A stretch of 45,960 bases of DNA from Candidatus Gastranaerophilales bacterium (GTDB taxonomy: Bacteria > Cyanobacteriota > Vampirovibrionia > Gastranaerophilales > Gastranaerophilaceae), in NCBI GenBank assembly GCA_944322885.1, contig CALUQH010000038.1, positions 1-45,960 of the forward strand, read 5' to 3'. The notes under the pieces are model-generated. The model made no database searches. It saw only the letters and a program-made list of their open reading frames with translations, and had not been told where the DNA came from. Within the stretch, counting starts at the first letter, position 1. Every line of letters begins with the position of its first letter. Positions 24,898 through 35,833 of the stretch are shown in pieces. Both the position numbers and the translations under genes were made by a program.

Positions 24898-25974
24898 TTA
24901 TTTCTTTGTTTCAATATAATTAGTATTCGGGATGTATGAATTTTCCCCGTTAATTTCAATTTTGTCAAGAATTTTTGCACGTTTTTTACGGAAAAGCATA
25001 TCTACAAATGCTTCCAAACGAGTAATAAACCCGGCCTCACCCGTCTGCTCATCTATAGTTAAATTAAGAAGCGGTTTATTAAAACGTTTTGCACGTCTTG
25101 TAATTCTTTCTACCATTAACGAGTCCGGTCCGCATCCAAAAGCTGTCAGTGTTATGAGACCGTCAATTTTCATATCTTTAAGGTAATGGCCTGCTGCACC
25201 GGTCATTTCTCGTTCGTTTGCCCAGTACATATCCTCACGGAGAGCTTTAATGCCGTCATCCATTTGTTCGTTAGATAACTGGAGTGCAGAATAAACTCTT
25301 ACATCCATTTTTTCAAGTTTATCAAATATCTTCATGGAAGTTCTTTCATCAAAAATATTGTATCCATGCGATATCAAAGCAATTGAAATCGGAAATTCTT
25401 TTGTCTGATTTTCTATAAATACTTTTCCCTGAAGAGCATAATTCATGGCTTTTTTATAGCTCATTCCAGATTTAGACATAATATGGAAGTTATTGTATGT
25501 CCTCCATCCGGCTTTTGAAGCTTTTTTTATTCTTTCCATATCAGTTATACCGAATGGTTCAGCCATTTCTCTTAGAAAGTCATAAAGCCCGTGATTTTTT
25601 TCAGATTTATCAAGAGTTGCTTCAATCATAGTGAAATCTTTTTTTACGACATTTCTGACTAAATCGGGCAGACCTCTGATTTTAGAGCAGTTATAAATTT
25701 TTGGAGCAATTGACTGAATTGACGGAACAAGAATTTTATCAACACCTTTGTCAATTAAATTAAGAACATGCCCGATATAAACTTTTATCGGAAGGCAAGT
25801 TTCAGTTACAACAAGAGCTGAGCCGCGTGTCATTGTCTCTTTTGTAGTAACATCTGATAAAACTATTTTAATTCCGAGATCAGTAAAAAAACCGTAATAA
25901 AACGGATAGTTATGATAAAAAGACATTCCTCTCGGGATACCTATTGTCATTTCATTATTTTTATTATTTTCCAC
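24898..25974 (-). CDS. Acyl-CoA dehydratase activase-related protein (DUF2229 type), copy B
   Basis: The 358-residue protein is related to the product at 18415-19566, sharing TETCLPIKVYIGHVL near the start, a Cys near residue 114 (KIYNCSKIRG), LTAFGCGPDSLM and the closing DEQTGEAGFITRLEAFVDML. The conserved Cys suggest an iron-sulfur protein of the 2-hydroxyacyl-CoA dehydratase/activase group; no ATPase domain is present. The start is GTG at 25974 with AGGGG upstream. It is a single gene between convergent asmA-like and divergent rsmE. Two such genes within 8 kb, both without an activase partner in view, point to a shared but unknown anaerobic function. Confidence 0.78.
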   Translation of the reverse strand: MENNKNNEMTIGIPRGMSFYHNYPFYYGFFTDLGIKIVLSDVTTKETMTRGSALVVTETCLPIKVYIGHVLNLIDKGVDKILVPSIQSIAPKIYNCSKIRGLPDLVRNVVKKDFTMIEATLDKSEKNHGLYDFLREMAEPFGITDMERIKKASKAGWRTYNNFHIMSKSGMSYKKAMNYALQGKVFIENQTKEFPISIALISHGYNIFDERTSMKIFDKLEKMDVRVYSALQLSNEQMDDGIKALREDMYWANEREMTGAAGHYLKDMKIDGLITLTAFGCGPDSLMVERITRRAKRFNKPLLNLTIDEQTGEAGFITRLEAFVDMLFRKKRAKILDKIEINGENSYIPNTNYIETKK

Positions 25975-26103
25975 GATTATAAATCCCCTTTGCTACTTTT
26001 ATAATACTTCAAAATTAAATTTTTTGCTATTTTTTTATTTAAAATGTTACATAATAGATAATATGTTTATGATAAAATCTATAGAGAGGAGTTTAATAAC
26101 TTA

Positions 26104-26853
26104 ATGCCACATTTTTTTATAAATTCAAAAGAGGTTAGTAATAATAAAATAGTTATTTCTGATAAAGAAAATTACAACCATCTTGCAAAATCTTTAAGAA
26201 TAAAAAAAGGCGAAAAATTGTTGTTGATTGACGAAAAACAAATTCAATACGAAACTGTTGTTGAATGTGTTACAAACAAGGAGATAACGGTTTATGTCGA
26301 AAATAGTTATAAATCTTCTCGCAGCCTTGATTTTAGATTATATCTTGGACAGAGCCCGCTTAGAAGCAATGCTCAATCAATTATTATCGAAAAAGCAACA
26401 GAGCTCGGTGCAGATGGTGTGTATCCTCTTTTTACTGATAATTGTGCTCTTAATAAGTCAGTTATCGAAAAGAAAATTGATAAATGGCAAAGAATTATGT
26501 ATGAGGCTTCTAAGCAATGTGAAAGGGCCTGTATCCCGCAATGTTTTCAACCGTCATCTCTTGAAGATATAATTAAGCTAAAATGTTCGGGAGTTAAAGT
26601 TATAGCTTTTTGTGAGAGGCTTTCATCTAAAACTTTGCACGAATATTGTATGGAAAACCCTATACAAAAAAATGATAAAATTCTTGTTATTATAGGTCCG
26701 GAAGGCGGTTTTTCCGACAGAGAATTTGAGATGTTCAAAGATAATAATATTCCTATGTTAACGCTCGGGAATTTGATATTAAAGGCTGAAACCGCTGTTA
26801 TTGTCGCTTTAGGAAATTTAATTTATGAATTCGAAAATTACGGAAAAAATTAA
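26104..26853 (+). CDS. rsmE: 16S rRNA (uracil1498-N3)-methyltransferase
   Basis: SPOUT-class enzyme that methylates N3 of U1498 in 16S rRNA. The N-terminal PUA-like domain (FINSKEVSNN to about residue 70) is followed by the knotted SAM-binding domain with KATELGADGVYPLFTD, the IIGPEGGFSDREFEMF motif and the closing LTLGNLILKAETAVIVAL. The 249-residue length is typical. GAGGAG lies upstream. The 3' end overlaps the next gene by 29 bases. The pairing with prmA-type genes seen in other bacteria is not kept here (prmA is 22 kb away). Confidence 0.95.
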   Translation: MPHFFINSKEVSNNKIVISDKENYNHLAKSLRIKKGEKLLLIDEKQIQYETVVECVTNKEITVYVENSYKSSRSLDFRLYLGQSPLRSNAQSIIIEKATELGADGVYPLFTDNCALNKSVIEKKIDKWQRIMYEASKQCERACIPQCFQPSSLEDIIKLKCSGVKVIAFCERLSSKTLHEYCMENPIQKNDKILVIIGPEGGFSDREFEMFKDNNIPMLTLGNLILKAETAVIVALGNLIYEFENYGKN

Positions 26854-28228
26854 ATCTGATACTATTTTATCTAAGATAATTACTGAATTTGACAATAAAA
26901 TTTATCTTGTAGGCGGTGCTGTACGTGATTTTTTGACTGATAAAGAAACTACGGACAGAGATATTATTGTAATGGATGAGGATGCCGGAAAATTTGCCTT
27001 AAAACTTGCAGATATTTTTGATGCGACTTTTGTTCCGTTAGATGAAGAAAATAAAATTTACAGACTTGTTTTTCCTGACAAAGTCAATTATATAGATGTG
27101 ACAAATCCTGTCGGCGGAACAATTGAAAAAGATTTAATGAGAAGGGATTTAACAATAAATGCGATAGCTGTTGATATCAGAACCTGTGAGGTTGTTGATA
27201 TTTCCGGCGGTATAACGGATATTTACAATAAATGTTTGAATTATGTAAATGAACATAATTTTGAAGATGATCCGTTAAGACTTCTAAGGGTGTATAGATT
27301 TCAAGCTGCTCTGGGATTTGAGCTGGCTCCTGAAACTATACATGCAATCTGTAAATATGCTATTCTTATTCATAAACCTGCGGTTGAAAGAATAAATTAT
27401 GAAATTTTGAAATTATTCAGCGGAAAATATGCTTCAACCGCTCTTGAAAATATGAATAAAACCTGGATTTTGGAAGAAATATTCCCGTTTGTTAAGGAAT
27501 TAAAACAGGTTCCGCCTAATTCTCATCATCATCTTGATTTATTTCATCATTCGATTGAGACAGTCAGGCAAATTCAAAATTTGTATGAAAATTCGGATGA
27601 TGAAGTTAAAAATCATCTTGAAAAAGTTGATTTTGGCGGGTTTACAAGACTCGCTCATCTAAAACTGGCAGGTTTTATGCACGATATTGGTAAATTTTCT
27701 ACCTGGACGATTGAAGAAGGAAAACATCGATTCATAAAACACGATGATGTCGGCGCAAAACTGTCCGTTAAATATTTAAAGGATTTACATTTTTCGAACA
27801 GACAGATTGACTATATTTCTTCGATGATTAAATATCATATTTATCCTTCGCATGTTATGACTTCTCCTCAGATTACCGAAAAAATTATGATGCGTTATGT
27901 CCGTAAAATGGATATAAATTCTATAGATGCAATAATTCTCGCTCAGGCAGACAGACTTTCTGCTAGAGGGCCGGAAATTACTGATGAAATTGTAGAACGT
28001 AATATAAGTTCTTTAAATATGCTTTTGAAATTTTATTTGGAAGCAAGAGAAAATTTGAAACCTTTACCAAAGCTTTTGAGCGGAGATGAGGTTATGGAGA
28101 TACTTAACATTAAGCCATCCCCAAGGCTTGGCGAAATTATGAACGCATTGCATGAAGCTCAAATCTCTGGAGATGTTCTTACACGCGAGCATGCTGTAGA
28201 TTTTGTAAAAAGCTTGTATAGTATATAA
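26825..28228 (+). CDS. cca: CCA-adding enzyme/poly(A) polymerase family with HD domain
   Basis: Class II nucleotidyltransferase that builds or repairs the 3' CCA end of tRNA. Residues about 25-150 show LVGGAVRDFLTDKETTDRDI, where GG-x-VRD and D-x-D form the catalytic head, then RRDLTINAIAVD and the FEDDPLRLLRVYRFQAALGF motif. An HD phosphohydrolase domain follows (LAGFMHDIGKF, then IKYHIYP). It may have CCA- or only A-adding specificity; sequence by eye does not decide. It may mainly do repair, since the one tRNA gene here encodes its own CCA. It overlaps rsmE by 29 bases. Confidence 0.92.
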   Translation: MNSKITEKIKSDTILSKIITEFDNKIYLVGGAVRDFLTDKETTDRDIIVMDEDAGKFALKLADIFDATFVPLDEENKIYRLVFPDKVNYIDVTNPVGGTIEKDLMRRDLTINAIAVDIRTCEVVDISGGITDIYNKCLNYVNEHNFEDDPLRLLRVYRFQAALGFELAPETIHAICKYAILIHKPAVERINYEILKLFSGKYASTALENMNKTWILEEIFPFVKELKQVPPNSHHHLDLFHHSIETVRQIQNLYENSDDEVKNHLEKVDFGGFTRLAHLKLAGFMHDIGKFSTWTIEEGKHRFIKHDDVGAKLSVKYLKDLHFSNRQIDYISSMIKYHIYPSHVMTSPQITEKIMMRYVRKMDINSIDAIILAQADRLSARGPEITDEIVERNISSLNMLLKFYLEARENLKPLPKLLSGDEVMEILNIKPSPRLGEIMNALHEAQISGDVLTREHAVDFVKSLYSI

Positions 28229-28515
28229 AAATGATATATTTTTATAAAAAATAAGCGTAATTGTTACAATTATTTACAAAATTTTTATAAAAATTTTTCT
28301 TAAATTTTTTACTTTTTACATATTTTTTTTAGAAATCTTACATGTTGTTTAAATTTTTTTATTTAAAATATTTAATTTTTAAATAAAAATCCAAAATTCA
28401 ATCTTAATATCTCCTTTACAATTGACATAACAAGCGCAATTTTTTTTTTGCCCTGCTTTTAATATTATTGTGTCATTGATATAATAGGTGTGTAGTTTTA
28501 AGACCAGACATTATT
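28229..28515 (+). promoter_or_regulatory. Very AT-rich gap with an extended -10 promoter at 28477-28485
   Basis: This 287-base gap is almost all A/T with several T runs, one of ten T at 28440-28449. TATAAT at 28480-28485 is preceded by TG one base away (extended -10), 30 bases before the ATG at 28516; there is no good -35 box at the right distance. A TTGACA at 28422 is too far away to pair with it. I see no RNA gene. Confidence 0.45.
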
Positions 28516-30276
28516 ATGATTGATAAATTAAGATTAGGTAATTTAGAAGATAACAGATATACCCCCCGTGAACAAAAAGGGAAAGGTCATGAAAACCACC
28601 GGCAAACACCGTCATTTGGCGGATTAGGCGACGGTTTAATTAATGCTGTTCAATTGTGTGAAAAATACCCTATGGTGAATGTTTCGGCGCTTGATTTGTC
28701 AACTGCAATTATTCCAAGAACTGTTATTGAAACAAAAGAATCAAACGGACATGCAGGATTTGAGGCATTTAGACGCGAATCATCCGGTTTGATTGTAAAC
28801 TGTTTAATTCCAAGTTTTATAGTAATGGGAGTTGCTCAGCTGATTAAGCGTCCTATTATGGGTAGTTTTAAAAAGTCTAATCTTATTAATACCTGGGCAA
28901 ATAGTGATGCAATAGATAAAATTCATAAATTTTATAGTGATGCTCAAGGTGCATCCCAACGTGAAAGAGTTTATAATACATTCAGAAACCAACTATCTAG
29001 TATTTCCGGTATTGACGGTTATAAGGAAAGAAAATTTGCTGATATATTTAATTTGACAACTGATAGTCGCGGAAAAACAGTTGTAGGCAATGAAAAGATA
29101 AGAACGGCTTTAGACAACCTGACTGATGCTGTTATGTCTGAAAAGTTTGATAAGAAACTTGTTAAAAAAGCATACAATTCAATAATTGAAGAAACACATA
29201 TCGCTGAAAATATTAAATTTAAGGGCGATAAGGGCTACTTCGCAAATGATTTGGAATCTGTTTGCGATGATACTGTAAAAATGTTAAGAGGCGTTGTTAA
29301 AGAAAATATCACAAGTCCGGAAAAACTTTCAGAGTATTTCAAACGTGCTAAGAAGCTTGTAAATTATAAGAGTGCGGGTGGTCTTGCTTTAATTATTCCT
29401 CTGGCAATATCCATGCAGCCTATAAACAGATGGATTACTCATAAGACATCAGGTCAAAAAGGTGCTCCTATTTATAAAGATTTTGGAAAGCAGAAAGAAC
29501 ACAGAGAACTTACTCCTAAAGAAAAAGCTGCGCTTTTGTCTCAAAAATTTGTTTCGGTAGCTTCAATGATAGGTGTGTGCGCTCTTTCTATGGTAATGGA
29601 TAAACCGTCATTAAAAATGTTCCAATTTAAAGGATTATTTCCGACAATGGATCAGGCAAGAATTATTTCAACTGCAACTTTTGCAAGCCGTATGGCTTCT
29701 GCAGAGGATGTAAATGAATTAAGAGAAGCAACTGTGCGTGACATTGCAACTTTTGCAAGTTTGTATTTCTTAGGAGATTACGTTGCAAAAGGCATAGCTT
29801 CGTTCTTGGAAAGAATGCCAAACAACAAGGGAGTTCATCTTATAAATCATACAGGAAAAGCTTTAGATAATAATGCTAATGTATTTAAAAAGTTGTGGCA
29901 TTGGGCTAAACATACATCTTTAAAATCATCGGATGAATTAGTTACGGTTAAAGATAAACGTTTACGAACAATATGCCAGATTGGAAATATTGCCTTCTCA
30001 TTGCTTGCTTTAGGCGTATTTATTCCGCTATATACAAGGTCAAAGACAAATAAAAAACATGCGGAAGAACTTGCAAGAATGAATGCTGAAAAAAATAAAA
30101 ATTCTGACTCCTCTGATACTTTGGAATCCGTAAATTCAGCGTCAACAACCGGTTCTCTCTCTTATACAGGGAATTCACAGACTTCAGTTCGAACATCGTT
30201 TGATGAATTTTCAAAATCAGCCTTTAAAAGTAAGCAGTCTTTAAAAGATATTTACATCAGGAGTAACATAAAATGA
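28516..30276 (+). CDS. Membrane-associated protein of an unassigned tandem family, copy A
   Basis: This 586-residue protein has no signal peptide. It opens with a charged 35-residue segment and the short motif TPSFGGLGDG, followed by SALDLSTAIIPRTVIE and several scattered hydrophobic helices (LIVNCLIPSFIVMGVAQLI, GGLALIIPLAISMQPINRW, IGNIAFSLLALGVFIPL). The C-terminal 70 residues are Ser/Thr-rich and disordered. It is clearly paralogous to the next gene: PRT, RRE-SG, MQPIN, FKGL-PT-DQ and ASRM-x6-ELRE-x2-V blocks recur in order. The ATG is preceded by no strong ribosome binding site. The two genes overlap by four bases (ATGA). I know no function; likely lineage-specific. Confidence 0.8.
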   Translation: MIDKLRLGNLEDNRYTPREQKGKGHENHRQTPSFGGLGDGLINAVQLCEKYPMVNVSALDLSTAIIPRTVIETKESNGHAGFEAFRRESSGLIVNCLIPSFIVMGVAQLIKRPIMGSFKKSNLINTWANSDAIDKIHKFYSDAQGASQRERVYNTFRNQLSSISGIDGYKERKFADIFNLTTDSRGKTVVGNEKIRTALDNLTDAVMSEKFDKKLVKKAYNSIIEETHIAENIKFKGDKGYFANDLESVCDDTVKMLRGVVKENITSPEKLSEYFKRAKKLVNYKSAGGLALIIPLAISMQPINRWITHKTSGQKGAPIYKDFGKQKEHRELTPKEKAALLSQKFVSVASMIGVCALSMVMDKPSLKMFQFKGLFPTMDQARIISTATFASRMASAEDVNELREATVRDIATFASLYFLGDYVAKGIASFLERMPNNKGVHLINHTGKALDNNANVFKKLWHWAKHTSLKSSDELVTVKDKRLRTICQIGNIAFSLLALGVFIPLYTRSKTNKKHAEELARMNAEKNKNSDSSDTLESVNSASTTGSLSYTGNSQTSVRTSFDEFSKSAFKSKQSLKDIYIRSNIK

Positions 30277-31955
30277 AAATACAGCCGATAATACCCCAAA
30301 TAAAAGAAAATAAAGAACATAATAATACCAATACAAGTAATATAAAATTTACAGGTGCTTTTGATGCCTTCACTCTTGGCTTGCGTTTTTTGGAAACAAA
30401 TCAGGCGTGGGGTGCTAATGCTGTTGACTTGGGCTCAATGGTTATACCAAGAACAACAATTGATTTTGTAAACAGAGGCCCTGCTGCCGGTATGGAAACG
30501 GGAAGAAGAGAAGCTTCCGGAACAATCAACCATTCCTTGGTAGGTATTTACGGTACTGTTGCAGGTCTTGCTCTTGCTGCAGCATTGAATAATAAATACG
30601 GTATTAAGGCTCATAAGATTTTTGTCGATGACGAAACGCTTGATATACTCGGTAAAGCTTGGGATAAACAGGTTAAAGCAAACAATGCTTCTCCGCTGAA
30701 TGCTTACTTAACGGATGTATTCAGCGCTGCAAAAACCCGTATTGGAGATGACTGGATAAGTATTCCAAAGGATAAAATTGATAATATAGTTCAAAAGTTC
30801 TCTAAAGAGTTGTCTGATAAAAATGCTCCTGTTACGATTTCAAAGGATTTGAAGGCTTATGCCCAATCAGTTATTACACATGCTACAGGTTCTGAAACTA
30901 ATTTTAGACTAGCAGATAAACATCATACGGTAACTTTATCAAATATGTTAGACAGTGTGTATAATGTTTCAAGAACTTTCGTTACTGATAAAGTCGGAAA
31001 TGAGTTCAAATTAAGCAAGGATATAAATACAAATAAATTTATTGGTGCTTTAAAGAAAATGAACTTGCACCGTTCTATGTTAGGTTTGGGAATTGCGGCT
31101 GCTATCGGAATGTCTATTCAGCCGTTAAATATATATTTAACAAAAAAGAAAACTGGCAGTGACGGCTTTGTCGGTGTGGAAGGCAGACAAAAAGACAACT
31201 CGGCAGGTTTTTGGGGAATGAAGGCCGTAACTTCTGCTATATTTGGAGGTGGAATTCTTGCTTCAATCGGTATGAAAGACGGTCTTAAAGGCATGATGAA
31301 AAAAATTCAGTTTAAGGGCCTTGTTCCGACACTGGATCAGTTCAAATTTATTTACGGTGTAACTATTATGTCAAGATTTATGGCAGCACGTGATAAAGAT
31401 GAACTTAGAGAATCTGCCGTAAAAGATGTGCTTGGATTCTTTAACTGGCTTATTTTAGGTAATTTCGTCGCAAAAATTACGGCAAATTCTATGGATAAGT
31501 CACTTTTAAATTACAGCGAAAAAGAACATGGTAAAGGGGTTGTTAAAAAGATATTGAATGCCCCGATGAAAACGCGTGATGAAGTTTTACACAGCGGATT
31601 AAAAGCTGCCGGTATTGACGCTGTTGAAAACGGTAAAGCTTTAACATTTAAACAGATGCTTAAAAAACTTTCTTCTTCTCAGGTATCGGAGGCTGTACGC
31701 AAAGAAACTAAAGGTAAATTGAGAGTATTGAGTATTGCACAAGTTGCAGGCTACTTGTACTCAGGTCTGGTGCTTGGTGTTGGTATCCCAAAACTCAATA
31801 TATATATGACTAATAAATCGGAAGCAAAACGTAAGGCAAAATTGGAGGCTCAAAAGAATTCTACTTCTCAAAATAATCAGCAGGCAGGAACGGCTGATCA
31901 GTATCAATCTATGATGAAGCCTGAAAATTTAGCTTTTTTGAGCAGTCAAATGTAA
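30273..31955 (+). CDS. Membrane-associated protein of an unassigned tandem family, copy B
   Basis: The 560-residue paralogue of the preceding gene, overlapping its stop by ATGA. The N terminus has a polar leader and then IKFTGAFDAF, comparable to PSFGG in copy A. The shared order is AVDLGSMVIPRTTIDF, RREASGTINHSLVGIYG, AAAIGMSIQPLNIYL, FKGLVPTLDQFKFIYG, SRFMAARDKDELRESAVKDV and a final hydrophobic helix (VAGYLYSGLVLGVGIP). The C-terminal about 40 residues are Gln/Ser-rich. A GGAG sequence precedes the start. Co-translation suggests the two products work in one complex, perhaps as a heterodimer; this is inference. It is convergent with pilin-like gene 2 at a six-base gap. Confidence 0.8.
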   Translation: MKIQPIIPQIKENKEHNNTNTSNIKFTGAFDAFTLGLRFLETNQAWGANAVDLGSMVIPRTTIDFVNRGPAAGMETGRREASGTINHSLVGIYGTVAGLALAAALNNKYGIKAHKIFVDDETLDILGKAWDKQVKANNASPLNAYLTDVFSAAKTRIGDDWISIPKDKIDNIVQKFSKELSDKNAPVTISKDLKAYAQSVITHATGSETNFRLADKHHTVTLSNMLDSVYNVSRTFVTDKVGNEFKLSKDINTNKFIGALKKMNLHRSMLGLGIAAAIGMSIQPLNIYLTKKKTGSDGFVGVEGRQKDNSAGFWGMKAVTSAIFGGGILASIGMKDGLKGMMKKIQFKGLVPTLDQFKFIYGVTIMSRFMAARDKDELRESAVKDVLGFFNWLILGNFVAKITANSMDKSLLNYSEKEHGKGVVKKILNAPMKTRDEVLHSGLKAAGIDAVENGKALTFKQMLKKLSSSQVSEAVRKETKGKLRVLSIAQVAGYLYSGLVLGVGIPKLNIYMTNKSEAKRKAKLEAQKNSTSQNNQQAGTADQYQSMMKPENLAFLSSQM

Positions 31956-31961
31956 GCTTTT

Positions 31962-32704
31962 TTATAGACGTTTAGGATAATCTTTTGGAAATTCATACTG
32001 ATTTTCTTCAAGTAGCATTGTGCAACTGTGTGCGTTATCACCGCCTTTTGAGCATTGTTTAAGAAAATCCTCTCTTGTCTGATATTCTGTTCCATCCGGC
32101 ATACAGTAATATGCTCTGACCTGTTTGCTTTTGTTGTTACAGCCTCCATTTTTACAGAGAATAAAAGCATATATGTCACGTCCGAGTTCATTCGGATTTT
32201 TTTCTCCGTTTATATCGTAATAGATGTCATAGCAAAATCCTATTTTTACACTCATCTGTGAACCGTCGACAAAGCGTAAAGTTGCCATATTTTTATTAAG
32301 CAGCTGTCTTTTTTCTATTTCAAAACTTTTTACGTAAGGTTTAATATAAGTATTTAAAAAATCAAACGCAGAATCAGAACTCTCCATCTCACCTATACTC
32401 CAGCCTTCTCTGGGACCGTAATCAGCTTCTGCATAAATAAGAGTCTGATTTATAGCAGATATAAATTTTTTTAATCTGGAGCTTGCTTCTTGTTTTTTAG
32501 TATTTTGTATAACCGCAGGTATTGTAAGTGCTGCAACAATACCTATTATCCCGAGCGTAATCAGTACTTCAGCAAGTGTAAAGCCAAATTTATCCAAATG
32601 ATGTGTTATATCACTATTACTTCTTAAGTAAATAGACTTATTCAAATCCCCTGCTATATTTGACTTTTCGGGGGGGGGGCAATTCTAAGCTTTCTATTAT
32701 ACAT
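31962..32704 (-). CDS. Prepilin-like protein 2, out of frame at a C10 tract (phase-off or assembly frameshift)
   Basis: Prepilin-like gene at the end of the ATP synthase operon. ATG at 32704 has a perfect AGGAGGT eight bases upstream and reads MYNRKLRI, then ten C (32679-32670). As written, the frame ends after 16 codons. One extra C would give a run of prolines and join the frame leading to DKFG-FTLAEVLITLG, a canonical prepilin site with a leader of about 40 residues, total about 247. An internal TTG at 32645 with AGGGG nearby could start a shorter leader, so the off state may not be complete. The globular part has YDINGEKNPNELGRDIYAF and about eight Cys. It starts only 23 bases after the gamma subunit stop, with no promoter of its own evident. 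Confidence 0.8.
32670..32679 (-). repeat. Ten-base poly-C tract (gene strand) in a second prepilin leader
   Basis: Ten consecutive C on the coding strand, codons 9-12 of pilin-like gene 2; one base short of keeping the frame. On the strand carrying C, AGCTTAGA lies shortly before and GA directly after the tract, as also on the C strand of the tract at 9177-9186. Confidence 0.85.
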
Positions 32705-32727
32705 ATATTATTACCTCCTAAAATTTA

Positions 32728-33660
32728 TCATCCTAATTGAGCATTTGCTCCGGAAACAACCTCAATGATTTCCTGAGTAATAGCAAATTGTCTTGTCTTA
32801 TTGTATACAACAGATAATTCATTAATCATCTTTTCCGCATTATTTGTAGCTGCGGACATCGCGGTCATTCTGCTTGCCAGTTCGCTTGCCTGTGCCTCAA
32901 GCAATGACTGATAAAGGATATTTGTCATATACATTGGTACAACTTTTTGTAAAATACTATGCATATTGGGAACAAATTCCATTAAAGGATCCAATACATT
33001 ATCATGTAATTTTTCTCTATCATCATTTAATCCCTTTAACGGTAAAATATCCCAATTTTCAACAAAATAGCTCATCATATTTTTAAAACGTGTTGTAATG
33101 ACTTCAATTTTGTCTATTTGACGGGAAACAAAATACTCTGCTATATCTTCAATAATCAGACTAGCTCCCTCCGGAGTCGGTGAATTTGCAGCTTCAAAGT
33201 AACTTTTGGCAATTTCACAATTTAGTTCCCTGCATTTTCTTTTAAGAGAGGAAACACCCTTTTGACCAACTACGAATAAAACAGTATTTATACCATGATT
33301 TTTATAATCAGTTATTGTTTGAATTGTTCTTCTGATAATATTTGCATTATAAGCTCCTGCAAGTCCCTTATTTGAGGTGATTACCAGAAGTCCTACCGTT
33401 TTAATTTCTCTGACCTGTAAAAGTTCAGGATAATTATCGATAGCTGATTTAATTTTCAGCCCCTGAGCACTGTAATTCCCTACAGAATCAAGCAGTTTTT
33501 TGAACATGGAAACAAGTTCCGCTGTAAAAGGACGTGACAATTTAACAGTATTTTCCGCCCTTTTTACCTTTGCAGCCGCAACCATTTTCATTGCCCTTGT
33601 AATTTTTTGTGTGCTCTGGACACTCTGTATTCTGTTTTTTATATCTTTCAAGTTAGCCAT
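32728..33660 (-). CDS. atpG: F-type ATP synthase gamma subunit
   Basis: Central rotor shaft of F1 (called AtpC in Cyanobacteria). The 310-residue protein has the N- and C-terminal helices that enter the alpha3beta3 ring: NIQ-like start LKDIKNRIQSVQSTQKITRAMKMVAAAK and end NELSVVYNKTRQFAITQEIIEVVSGA. VITSNKGLAGAYN is the conserved Rossmann start. It is the last atp gene of the operon. A 95-base gap separates it from atpA, larger than the other gaps, and an inverted repeat (TTTGTA 33663-33668 with TACAAA 33677-33682) sits directly before the ATG, where no clear ribosome binding site is seen. beta and epsilon genes do not follow. Confidence 0.96.
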   Translation of the reverse strand: MANLKDIKNRIQSVQSTQKITRAMKMVAAAKVKRAENTVKLSRPFTAELVSMFKKLLDSVGNYSAQGLKIKSAIDNYPELLQVREIKTVGLLVITSNKGLAGAYNANIIRRTIQTITDYKNHGINTVLFVVGQKGVSSLKRKCRELNCEIAKSYFEAANSPTPEGASLIIEDIAEYFVSRQIDKIEVITTRFKNMMSYFVENWDILPLKGLNDDREKLHDNVLDPLMEFVPNMHSILQKVVPMYMTNILYQSLLEAQASELASRMTAMSAATNNAEKMINELSVVYNKTRQFAITQEIIEVVSGANAQLG

Positions 33661-33755
33661 TGTTTGTACCGTAGCTTACAAATGCTTTCGAGGTGTTTGT
33701 ATTACAACTTTTATTCTTGCACCTGTTTCGCTTTATAAACTGTTCCTTTCTTAGC

Positions 33756-35829
<2,074 letters not shown>

Positions 35830-35833
35830 GGAA

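Noticed and set aside
28440-28449. T10 run as a third phase-variation tract (promoter spacing)
   Set aside because: Long T and A runs are common in this AT-rich sequence, and this one does not lie between a recognisable -35 and -10 pair.
28562-28567. C6 run near the start of the tandem membrane protein gene
   Set aside because: Only six bases, in frame, and encoding normal Thr-Pro-Arg codons; too short for frequent slippage.
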